From NCBI GenBank assembly GCA_019636535.1, contig JAHBXK010000008.1:55021-119020 (forward strand): a DNA stretch of 64,000 bases, given 5' to 3'. How positions within the stretch are numbered: position 1 is the stretch's first letter; every line of letters starts with the position of its first letter. The stretch is from Phycisphaeraceae bacterium. Lineage in GTDB: Bacteria; Planctomycetota; Phycisphaerae; Phycisphaerales; UBA1924. A program made the position numbers and the translations under genes. This document shows, piece by piece, positions 55,901 through 62,543 of the stretch. The notes under the pieces are model-generated. The model saw only the letters and a list, made by a program, of their open reading frames with translations. It was not told where the DNA came from and made no database searches.

Positions 55901-56313
55901 GGGTCCGCCGCGTCCAGCACGAACCGAAGCCCCTCCGGACTCGGACGCATCGTGTACACGTACTTGATGAACTCCGATGCCTCGAGCACCTCGCGAAGCG
56001 GCGCCACCGCCTCTCTGTACAACTCGCCGTTCCACTGCTCGTCTTCCCTCAGCAGCGCGTGCAGATCAGCGTCAATCCGCTGCGCTGCCAGCACCGCAAA
56101 GATGCTCAACTCCTCGTCCTGCGCTTCCTTCATCATCTGCCGCGCAACCCGCTGGCTGATGTGAAGGCACGACCCGATCAGCACCAGCAGCGTCACCGCC
56201 GTCGCCAGCCCCGACGCCCACGCTGGCAACGCGCCCAGCGCGCGCAAACTCGCCGTCCACGCGCCCGTCGCGATCCTCGTCCCTTCCGGTTCATCATCTC
56301 CGCGGCGGATCAT
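52966..56313 (-). CDS. Hybrid sensor histidine kinase (Cache-like, 2 PAS, GAF-like, HisKA, HATPase, receiver)
   Basis: 1115 residues from ATG 56313, with GGAAGAG upstream. Two transmembrane helices (about residues 33-52 and 220-245) enclose an extracytoplasmic sensor domain containing DPIDRDGDGVIDQ, similar to an EF-hand loop. Then PAS domains (about 255-370 and 385-510), a GAF-like domain (about 520-680), HisKA with phospho-acceptor H718 (SHEIRTPM), HATPase with LLNLVGNAVKF, DTGIGI and GGSGLGLP, and a receiver with D1041 (LTDIQMPEMDG), acidic AEDGPDN, T in ALTAH and K in ASKPID. An output regulator gene is not next to it. The signal is unknown. Confidence 0.9.
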   Translation of the reverse strand: MIRRGDDEPEGTRIATGAWTASLRALGALPAWASGLATAVTLLVLIGSCLHISQRVARQMMKEAQDEELSIFAVLAAQRIDADLHALLREDEQWNGELYREAVAPLREVLEASEFIKYVYTMRPSPEGLRFVLDAADPIDRDGDGVIDQARLNEFYEEPDPAMLTCVETRSVAVSPRPNTDRWGTFVSAFAPVFNSEGGLECIVGVDLTAATYLSRLSRIDAASNAALGVGGALSAVVGAFVFAVQRRRRSAERRIAESEARLRAIIEGADFLAWEFCVEDDRFTYLSFEDSRLGYARAAWLGAGFWDSALHPEDRERTTSECLAEIGAGRPHRLHYRMMAADGRVVHISDYVSAPEHREGKTIVRGVAIDVTDRKRAEDALLEATADARRLAAAIDAAADAVFLTDETGTIRRVNRAFERLSGYGREIAVGKSPGILKSGRNDEETYRELWATIRGGRAWTGRLCNRRNPDAPSVHGTEHRECYWVDVSITPMLRPEGTIEGYIAVERDVTAVVEAEKVERQRLEAAESRLRVGKALAGAGDVGERLDRALGAIVDAQEGSGIAAGALYMIEPGSGVLQRAAVRGEAWSMCCNVRSPARVAETPWRDAAEHNRVVITARLAESGEGEPEGGRERGGCIAVPLVDRWSVGTPCLGLLVLVTNDDPHRDAPRLEAFNEITELMTTAILQDRAARMAESARRDAEEANRTKSDFLANMSHEIRTPMTAILGYTELLSNTGEGPELRVQREECIATIRRNGEHLLSLINDILDLSKIEAGKLEVERVPTEPAAVLREVMSLMTFRAKQKGLTLIVRFDSAVPERIQSDPLRLRQILLNLVGNAVKFTEVGGVTVRVWLQRRGEDGECAGDRLVVSVEDTGIGIESNHVPHLFDPFMQADASTSRRFGGSGLGLPISRNLARMLDGDIEVWSKPGRGSTFTLRISTGAIEGVRMVGEEALRAVAAPTPPSAPATTGPERPLAGVGIFLAEDGPDNQKLIGHHLRKAGAEVRIFDNGRLCLEAMTSDGTVEGRLAEKPACDIVLTDIQMPEMDGYTLARTLRARGWKGRIIALTAHAMTGDEEACLAAGCDAYASKPIDRATLIEMCRSEFACAGVRTAA

Positions 56314-56689
56314 GGGCTCTTCCGATTCGTGCGCTGCCGAGCAAACCCCGAGTCCCGCAAACAACGCCTCCGACCGACACGCCGGCCACCAGCGCTGAAC
56401 CGCATCGCCGAGCCTCGCTCTCAGCACGCCCCGGCCGAATCGGTTCGATCGCTGTTCATGCGATCGGCGAGTCCGTTGCCCTTCTCGACCCTCATTCGTC
56501 CGATTTGACCGGGGGATCACCTAATTCAACAACCCCACCCACCGGCAGCGTCTGGCGCTGCGGCACTCGGCGGACCAGACGGAGATCCGCAAACACTGTC
56601 AACCCCCCTCCCATGGGGAGGAGAACGAACAAACAGCAGCCCATACAGACCACGTGGCACTTCGAGCGCCCTTGCTCTTATCCTCCAGA
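56314..56689. other. 376-nt divergent intergenic region (histidine kinase / NUDIX)
   Basis: No gene supported. It should contain both divergent promoters. An inverted repeat CCTCCC-ATG-GGGAGG occupies 56607-56621 on the NUDIX side; no clear -35/-10 pair was found. Confidence 0.3.
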
Positions 56690-57277
56690 ATGCCCGCTTC
56701 CTCCACCCCCGAATCAGCGAACTGCCCCGACCCCGCCGTTTCCATCTCCCGCACCCTCCTCCACAAGGGCCGAAAGTTCGATTTCGAACTCGCCCGCATC
56801 GAGCGCCCCGGCGGCAAAACCCTCCAGCGCGAGGTCGTCCGACACCCCGGCGCCGTCGTTGTCGTCCCACGTCTCGACAACGGACACATCGTCCTCATCC
56901 GCGTCCGCCGCTGGCCCCTCGAGGGCGAATGGCAATGGGAATGCTGCGCTGGCACCATCGACCGCGACGACGCCGGCAACCCCGAACCCCCCGACACCTG
57001 CGCGGCACGTGAACTCATCGAAGAAACCGGCTACTCGGCCGCAACCCTCACCCCCCTCGGCTGGTTCTACACAACGCCGGGCATGACCGACGAACGAATG
57101 CACGCCTTCTTCGCCACCGGCCTCCACCACGTAGGGCAGGCCCTCGAAGAGGACGAGGACATCCGCGTCGAAGTCGTTGATCCCGCCCGCGTCTGGTCGA
57201 TGATGGATACCGGCGAACTCCGCGACGCCAAGTCCATGCTCGCCATCTTCCTCGCCGCACGCCGCGGCCTGCTCTAG
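56690..57277 (+). CDS. NUDIX hydrolase, ADP-sugar pyrophosphatase-like
   Basis: 195 residues from ATG 56690. N-terminal strand block SRTLLHKGRKFDFELARIERPGGKTLQREVVRHPGAVVVVP is that of ADP-ribose pyrophosphatases. NUDIX box: E-PPDTCAA-REL-IEETGY, complete from the glutamate to the glycine, but the first Gly of the box (usually six positions before the E) is displaced (GTIDRDDAGNPE), indicating a short insertion. The MTDERMHAFFATGL segment follows. Likely hydrolyses ADP-ribose or a related nucleoside diphosphate sugar. Confidence 0.85.
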   Translation: MPASSTPESANCPDPAVSISRTLLHKGRKFDFELARIERPGGKTLQREVVRHPGAVVVVPRLDNGHIVLIRVRRWPLEGEWQWECCAGTIDRDDAGNPEPPDTCAARELIEETGYSAATLTPLGWFYTTPGMTDERMHAFFATGLHHVGQALEEDEDIRVEVVDPARVWSMMDTGELRDAKSMLAIFLAARRGLL

Positions 57278-57399
57278 CGGCTCGCTCTTCGCCGCCTCCA
57301 ACTCCTCGCGGCACAGGCATCTTGCCTGCGTCTACTCCCTCCTGACAATCTCTGCTTCACACTCCAACCCGCACTCACCACACAAAAGACCCCCTCACC

Positions 57400-58491
57400 A
57401 TGGGCTGGCAAGACCGCGATTACAACAACGCTCCCAACTGGCGCGATGAACCGCGATGGAAACGCGGCCTGCGCAGGGTCTTCGAAGGCGACGACTTCTT
57501 CTCCTGGAGCCTCCCCCTCTTCCGCTTCCGCGGCATCGACGTCCGCATCCACATCTTCTTCGTCGCCTACATCGCCATCGAGCTCATCATCTCCGCGCTC
57601 TCTTCCGCCCGCCTCGGTCCCGGCTACGTCGCGATGCAGTTCGCCACGCTCTTCACCATCGTTCTCATCCACGAGTTCGGACACTGCTTCGCCTGCCGAT
57701 GGGTCGGCGGCCACGCCGACCGGATCGTCATGTGGCCCCTCGGCGGACTCGCCATGTGCGCGCCGCCGCGAAACTGGAAAGCCAGCCTCATCACCACCCT
57801 CGGCGGCCCCGCCGTCCACCTCGTCATCGGCCCCGCCCTCGCGCTCGTCATGCTCGCCATGGGCGCGCACGCCGGCATCCTCATCTTCAACCCCTTCGCC
57901 CCCTCCGTCGTCTTCGGCGACCCGTGGTTCTGGAGCGAGGGCGGTCTTCTCCGCCAGTTCATCTGGTTCGCCTATCTGTCGAACGCAGCGATCTTTCTCT
58001 TCAACATGCTCCTGGTCATGTTCCCGATGGACGCCGGCCGAGTGCTTCAGGAACTCCTCTGGGCGCGCCTCGGCTACAAACGTTCCATGCACATCGCGAC
58101 AACCGTCGGCCTTGTTCTTGCCGTCCTCATCGGCCTCGTCGCGATCACCGCCCCGCCTCAATCCGGAATGAACATCCTCTTCGGCATCGCGATCTTCGCC
58201 GGGCTCACCTGCTTCTACGAACGCAAACGACTCGCGATGATCGACGACTACGCCTTCGCCGCCGATGAACCCTGGCGCGGCAGCGCTGCACGCCCGCGCA
58301 AGCCGGGCGCACCCTCCCGCCGGCTCGAAACCGAGATGGAACAGGCAAGGAAAGAACAGGCCGAGGTCGATCGCATCCTCGAAAAGGTCGGCCGCGAGGG
58401 ACTCGCCTCGCTCACCCGCACTGAGCGCAAACTCCTCAAGCGCGCAACCGACCGCCAGCGCGAACGCGAATCCCGCGCTGCGCGACGCTGA
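57400..58491 (+). CDS. Site-2-protease-type intramembrane metalloprotease (M50)
   Basis: 363 residues. Zinc motif H91-E-F-G-H95 in FTIVLIHEFGHCFACRWVGG inside a membrane helix; the third-ligand region is NMLLVMFPMDAGRVLQ (Asp), followed by further helices. Cleaves membrane proteins within the bilayer. The N-terminus MGWQDRDYNNAP and the C-terminal tail VDRILEKVGREGLASLTRTERKLLKRA reappear almost unchanged in the rhomboid protease encoded next (MGIADRDYARNAP; VDRILEKVKKEGLSSLTAGERSFLKQA). 123 nt downstream of the NUDIX gene. Coding strand strongly C-rich. Confidence 0.9.
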   Translation: MGWQDRDYNNAPNWRDEPRWKRGLRRVFEGDDFFSWSLPLFRFRGIDVRIHIFFVAYIAIELIISALSSARLGPGYVAMQFATLFTIVLIHEFGHCFACRWVGGHADRIVMWPLGGLAMCAPPRNWKASLITTLGGPAVHLVIGPALALVMLAMGAHAGILIFNPFAPSVVFGDPWFWSEGGLLRQFIWFAYLSNAAIFLFNMLLVMFPMDAGRVLQELLWARLGYKRSMHIATTVGLVLAVLIGLVAITAPPQSGMNILFGIAIFAGLTCFYERKRLAMIDDYAFAADEPWRGSAARPRKPGAPSRRLETEMEQARKEQAEVDRILEKVGREGLASLTRTERKLLKRATDRQRERESRAARR

Positions 58492-58673
58492 ACCCCCGCA
58501 TCCGATATCCTGTTCACACTTACAACCCCTTCCCTTCGCGCAACCCCAGACTTCCCCGCCACGCAACCACCGACCCCGAATCCCTAACCCTCAACCGACC
58601 GCACCCAACACCCCAAAGCCAGGGGTCTCAAACACCCACCCAATCAGGTACCCACATCGAACGGTCCGGATCC

Positions 58674-58694
58674 GGGGAGGGGGGGAGGGGGGGG
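58674..58694 (+). other. G-run, potential G-quadruplex, abutting the parS-like palindrome
   Basis: Three G blocks (4, 7 and 8 G) separated by single A residues. The last four G are the left end of the 24-bp palindrome. A short palindrome CCGGATCCGG lies just upstream. Confidence 0.6.
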
Positions 58695-58714
58695 TGTTCC
58701 ACGTGGAACACCCC
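58691..58714. promoter_or_regulatory. parS-like ParB-binding site (24-bp perfect palindrome)
   Basis: The core 58695-58710 reads TGTTCCACGTGGAACA, which fits the bacterial chromosomal parS consensus (TGTTnCACGTGnAACA family). The symmetry extends perfectly to 24 bp (GGGG on the left, CCCC on the right). It is in the 272-nt gap between the M50 and rhomboid genes, 49 nt before the rhomboid start, and coincides with a change in GC skew. No parA or parB gene is in the window. The rest of the gap holds nothing else recognisable; no good DnaA box was seen. Confidence 0.8.
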
Positions 58715-58763
58715 ACCTTCAAAAGTGCGCGGGTGCGAAAACCCACAGTAAACTCCCCAACTC

Positions 58764-59900
58764 ATGGGAATTGCCGACCGCGATTACGCCAGAAACGCTC
58801 CCGATCGGGCCTCCGGCCCGCGGATGTCGACACTCAGTTTCAACACCCTCCTGATCATTCTGAACATCTCGGTCTTCATTCTCGGCCGGACGCCGGTGAA
58901 CGCGCCGGTCGAAATCCGCTGGGGAACCGCATGGAACTCCGGCGTGCCGCGGGAGGTTCGTCAGAAAGGCGTCACGCTCGACGCGCTTTTGCCGGTGCCG
59001 GGAATGCGGGACGTTTTCTACCGGCCGATCGTGACGCCGATCACGGGGCCGGAAGGTCAGCCGGTTCGGGACCTGACGACCGGTCAGCCGGTGGCCGGGC
59101 AGATCGGCCAGGAGCGGTGGACTCGGCGGCCGCTGTTCGACGCGTACGGACATTTCTCGACCGGCAAGGCGCTGGTGGACGGGCAGGTGTGGCGGTTTCT
59201 GACGTTTCAGTTTCTGCACGCGGACGTCGTTCACCTGATGTTCAACATGCTGGGGCTGTGGTTTTTCGGCGGGCTGGTCGAGCAGTTCCTGGGTCGGAAG
59301 CGGTACCTGGTTTTCTATCTTGCGTGCGGCGTGTTCGGCGCGGTGACGTATCTGCTGCTGAACCTGGTCGGGTACACGATGCCGGGGAAGTACGCGAGTT
59401 ACCTGCCGTTCCTGCTGGTGAACGATCCGTACACGCCGCTGATCGGCGCGTCGGCGGGCGTGTTCGGCGTGCTGATGGCGGCGGCGTACATCGCGCCCAA
59501 GGCGATCGTGGACGTGATGTTCGTGCTGCCGATGCGGTTGAAGACGGCGGTGTACATCTTCCTTGGTCTGGCGGTGCTGAACCTGTTCCGCGGCGGGAGC
59601 AACGCCGGCGGCGACGCGGCGCACGTTGGCGGCGCGATCGCGGGGTACTACTGCATTCGGAACACGCACGTGCTGAGGAACATCCTGGGCGCGGTGGGGC
59701 TGGGAGAGCGCGGTTCGCGGCGCGGGAACGCGCCGGGGAACGTGGGCGGCTCGCGGATCATGAAGCCGAGCGGCGCGCAGAAGATGGACGCGGAGGTTGA
59801 TCGGATTCTTGAGAAGGTGAAGAAGGAGGGGCTGTCGAGCCTGACGGCCGGGGAGCGGAGCTTTCTGAAACAGGCGAGCAAGGAAGCGCCGGACTTTTAG
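58764..59900 (+). CDS. Rhomboid intramembrane serine protease
   Basis: 378 residues. Catalytic dyad S230 (IGASAGVFG) and H287 (DAAHVGGAIAGYY) in transmembrane helices; FLHADVVHLMFNMLGLWFFGG is the conserved helix-2 block with the oxyanion His and Asn. An extended loop of about 115 residues between helix 1 and that block contains PITGPEGQPVRDLTTGQPV. The N-terminus MGIADRDYARNAP and C-terminal VDRILEKVKKEGLSSLTAGERSFLKQA match the M50 protein upstream; the tail resembles a domain known at the end of some rhomboids (possibly DUF6576). Coding strand is G-rich, opposite to the M50 gene. Confidence 0.9.
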   Translation: MGIADRDYARNAPDRASGPRMSTLSFNTLLIILNISVFILGRTPVNAPVEIRWGTAWNSGVPREVRQKGVTLDALLPVPGMRDVFYRPIVTPITGPEGQPVRDLTTGQPVAGQIGQERWTRRPLFDAYGHFSTGKALVDGQVWRFLTFQFLHADVVHLMFNMLGLWFFGGLVEQFLGRKRYLVFYLACGVFGAVTYLLLNLVGYTMPGKYASYLPFLLVNDPYTPLIGASAGVFGVLMAAAYIAPKAIVDVMFVLPMRLKTAVYIFLGLAVLNLFRGGSNAGGDAAHVGGAIAGYYCIRNTHVLRNILGAVGLGERGSRRGNAPGNVGGSRIMKPSGAQKMDAEVDRILEKVKKEGLSSLTAGERSFLKQASKEAPDF

Positions 59901-60004
59901 GAGAAGAGGGAACTCGGAGATCGCAGAGATTGAGGAGAGACTCGGAGCAAGAGCGAGGAGCAGGGGAGTGAGGCGGGAGCGGCTGTTGTGAGGAGCGTGA
60001 GACC

Positions 60005-61306
60005 GTGTGTGTGACTCGACCGACCGGATTTCGTGCCGCGGCGTGCAAGGCGGGGATCAAGCCCTCGGGCAGGCCTGACCTGGCGATGATCGTGAACGAC
60101 GGTTCGCGGCGGTCCGCCGCGGCGGTGTTCACGCGGAACGTGGTGGTCGGTGCGCCGGTGGAGATCGGTCGGCGGTGGCGCGAGCGGTATCTGGGCGCGC
60201 GCGGCGTGGACCGGCCCGAAGCGCTGCGGGCGATCCTGATCAACGCGGGGTGCTCGAACGCGGCGACGGGGCAGGCGGGGATCGAGGACGCGATGGCGAC
60301 GATGCGCGCGGCGGCGGGCGCGCTGGGGTGCGCTGTGGAGGAGATCATGCCGTCGTCGACGGGGATCATCGGGCATCGGCTGCCCGTGGAGAAGATGACG
60401 AGCGCGATGCCCGGACTGGCGGCGCTGCTGGCGCGGGGTCACGACGCGGACGACGCGGTGGCCGCGGCGATCATGACGACGGACCTTGTGCCGAAGGCCT
60501 CGCACCGCGAGGTGGAGTTGCGCGGTCATCAGGTTCACCTGGGCGCGGTGGCGAAGGGGTCGGGGATGATCGCGCCGAGGCTCGACAGCGCGGGGGACGT
60601 GGGCGGGTTCGGCGCGCACGGGACGATGCTGGCTTTCATCACGACTGACGCGGCGATCGACGCGGACTGCCTGCAGATCGCGCTGGAGCGGGCGTGCCGC
60701 GAGAGTTTCGATCGCGTGAGCGTGGATGCGCACCCGTCGTGCTCGGACACGGTGATCTGCATGAGTTCGGGGATGGTGGCGAACGGCAAGGGAGCGTCCG
60801 CGGAGCCGATCCACCGGAGCGACCCGGAGTTTTTCGGGTTTCAGTCGGCGCTGACGTCGCTGTGTCAGGAGTTGGCAACGAAGGTGGTGAAGGACGGTGA
60901 GGGCGCGACGCGGACGTTCCGCGTGGAGGTTCGCGGCGCGGCGAGCCACGACGTGGCGGAGCGGCTGGCGCGCGCGGTGATCGACTCGCCGCTGGTGAAG
61001 TGCGCGATCCACGGGAAGGATCCGAACTGGGGGCGGATCGTGACGGCGGCGGGGAACGCGGGCGTTCGGTTCGACCCGATGAGCACGAGCCTGACGCTGA
61101 GCGACGGTCACTCGGCGGGGGTTGAGGTGTATCGATCGGGGCTGCCGACGGGCGTGCCGAAGACGGACGCGCGGCTGATTTCGGCGATGAACGCGGACCC
61201 GGTGTGCGCGCTGCTGACGGTGGGTGAGGGGCCGGGGCACGCGCACATGCTGGGGTGCGACCTGAGCGCGGAGTATGTGAAGATCAACGCGGAGTACACG
61301 ACGTGA
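60005..61306 (+). CDS. argJ: Bifunctional ornithine acetyltransferase / N-acetylglutamate synthase
   Basis: 433 residues from GTG 60005 (GTG 60011 also possible), with GAGGAG about 12 nt upstream. Cyclic arginine synthesis: moves acetyl from N-acetylornithine to glutamate. The protein is a self-cleaving Ntn-like hydrolase. AKGSGMIAP (183-191) precedes the cleavage site, but about 12 residues (RLDSAGDVGGFGAH) separate it from the nucleophile T207 in GTMLAFITTDAAID, whereas the usual sequence is P-x-M-A-T-M-L. Later motifs CSDTVICMSSGMVAN and HGKDPNWGRIV are normal. Self-cleavage is expected before T207. Confidence 0.9.
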   Translation: MCVTRPTGFRAAACKAGIKPSGRPDLAMIVNDGSRRSAAAVFTRNVVVGAPVEIGRRWRERYLGARGVDRPEALRAILINAGCSNAATGQAGIEDAMATMRAAAGALGCAVEEIMPSSTGIIGHRLPVEKMTSAMPGLAALLARGHDADDAVAAAIMTTDLVPKASHREVELRGHQVHLGAVAKGSGMIAPRLDSAGDVGGFGAHGTMLAFITTDAAIDADCLQIALERACRESFDRVSVDAHPSCSDTVICMSSGMVANGKGASAEPIHRSDPEFFGFQSALTSLCQELATKVVKDGEGATRTFRVEVRGAASHDVAERLARAVIDSPLVKCAIHGKDPNWGRIVTAAGNAGVRFDPMSTSLTLSDGHSAGVEVYRSGLPTGVPKTDARLISAMNADPVCALLTVGEGPGHAHMLGCDLSAEYVKINAEYTT

Positions 61307-61320
61307 TGGGGGCGAAGGCG

Positions 61321-61364
61321 GTACACAGAGACCACGGAGTGGGCACGGAGGGCACGGAGTAGGG
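61321..61364. repeat. CCGTG/CACGG-type short repeat array after argJ
   Basis: On the - strand: ACTCCGTGCC, CTCCGTGCC, ACTCCGTGG and a TCTCTGTG variant in tandem. Same unit type as 25112-25143 in opposite orientation. Lies in the 243-nt gap between argJ and the next gene. Confidence 0.6.
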
Positions 61365-61439
61365 GAGGATTTGAACGCGAGTCTTCAACGCGAAAAACTC
61401 GAAGCGTGTGAACGCGAAGGCGCGCCCCCCCAAGCACGC

Positions 61440-61487
61440 GAAGGAAGGCGTGGGAAGGAGAAGGGCGCTGATCTGTGAAGCGCGGGT
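61440..61487. repeat. 48-bp dispersed repeat, copy 1
   Basis: Starts GAAGGAAGGCG and ends CTGATCTGTGAAGCGCGGGT. About 42 of 48 positions match copy 2 at 62435-62482; the two copies flank the zinc-ribbon membrane protein gene in direct orientation. Confidence 0.75.
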
Positions 61488-61549
61488 GGGTGTTGGTCTG
61501 ACGGAGTGGAACATGTGCTGTTCCGCCGGGAAATCGTTGAGGACACGAC

Positions 61550-62338
61550 GTGGGTGATGTGCACTCACACGACGGGCGAGCACGCTGGTCAGTCCCGTTC
61601 GGTATCGTGCCGACACGCGACGGTGGACGTCTGTGGCGGTTCACGCACTCAGCGCGATCGCCTGACGCCACGATCGCCACGCTCTTGTTGGTTGTTGCCA
61701 CCCTGGTGATCGTCTTCGCTGCCGTGCTCGCTTTCATCATGCTGCCCCGGCTCATCGGCTCTTTCGCGAGCGCGGTGGCGGTGTTGACCGCGATGCTCTT
61801 CGCCATCGCCGGTGTGGCCGTCGCCTTGTTCCACAGTCGTGATTCGTCGAGAGTGAGAAGGCGGGAGTTGCTCGTTCATCCAGAGGCATCACGGGCGGTG
61901 CTTTGCGAGATGAGGGGTCATCGCGTGATCTGGTCGCACGAGGACGATCTCTCGGCTTTCGAGTTTGTCGTTCAGCCGTTCACGACGGACACGACAAAGA
62001 CGCCGGGAGGCTGCGTTTCAGTCCGTTACTTGCATGCCCCGAACACGCCTCGCATGATCCTCGCGATGACCCGGACGTGGCGGTTTGCCATGGCCTACGC
62101 GCAAACGGTGCTTGATTCGATCGGAGTTGCCTGGAGGGAGACGGATGTTCGCCTGACGATCACTGACCGGGCTCTTGACATGACGGGATTGGATGACGCG
62201 GCGGTGCTTGAGCCCTTTCGCACGTGCGTTGGGTGTGGTTACGACTTGCGTGGTCTCTCCGTCGACCGTTGCCCGGAATGCGGCTGCATGAGGGCGCTCG
62301 TTCCGGTCTTGGCGCCGGCGAGTCCACAGACGCCCTGA
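61550..62338 (+). CDS. Membrane protein with C-terminal zinc ribbon (planctomycetal type)
   Basis: 262 residues from GTG 61550. Two adjacent transmembrane helices (about residues 43-68 and 72-93), a cytosolic part, and the C-terminal C-x2-C...C-x2-C zinc ribbon CVGCGYDLRGLSVDRCPECGC, a tag very common in Planctomycetota membrane proteins of unknown function. It is bracketed by two copies of a 48-bp repeat (61440-61487 and 62435-62482). Base composition looks slightly lower in GC than argJ. Confidence 0.65.
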   Translation: MGDVHSHDGRARWSVPFGIVPTRDGGRLWRFTHSARSPDATIATLLLVVATLVIVFAAVLAFIMLPRLIGSFASAVAVLTAMLFAIAGVAVALFHSRDSSRVRRRELLVHPEASRAVLCEMRGHRVIWSHEDDLSAFEFVVQPFTTDTTKTPGGCVSVRYLHAPNTPRMILAMTRTWRFAMAYAQTVLDSIGVAWRETDVRLTITDRALDMTGLDDAAVLEPFRTCVGCGYDLRGLSVDRCPECGCMRALVPVLAPASPQTP

Positions 62339-62434
62339 CGCGTCACGATCATCGACGATGGCCGATCGGATTCGGATTGAAGGGAGTTCGCCGCGGAAGT
62401 GGACGAGGTCATCGGGAGTCGGCAGGGAGCGGCG

Positions 62435-62482
62435 AAGGAAGGCGGGAGAATGGGAAGGGCACTGATCTGTGAAGCGCGGGTC
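62435..62482. repeat. 48-bp dispersed repeat, copy 2
   Basis: Direct copy of 61440-61487; ends in the same 20-nt block CTGATCTGTGAAGCGCGGGT. Lies in the gap between the zinc-ribbon protein and the convergent SIR2-like gene. Confidence 0.75.
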
Positions 62483-62543
62483 AGTGATGCGCTCCGATGC
62501 GGTGGGCGCGGTACCCTGCCGCCGAGAGACCACGTTGAGGGGA

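Noticed and set aside
58492..58763. DnaA boxes in the gap holding the parS-like site
   Set aside because: The best match (CTGTTCACA near 58510) agrees at 7 of 9 positions with TTATTCACA, and it is single; not enough to call an oriC.
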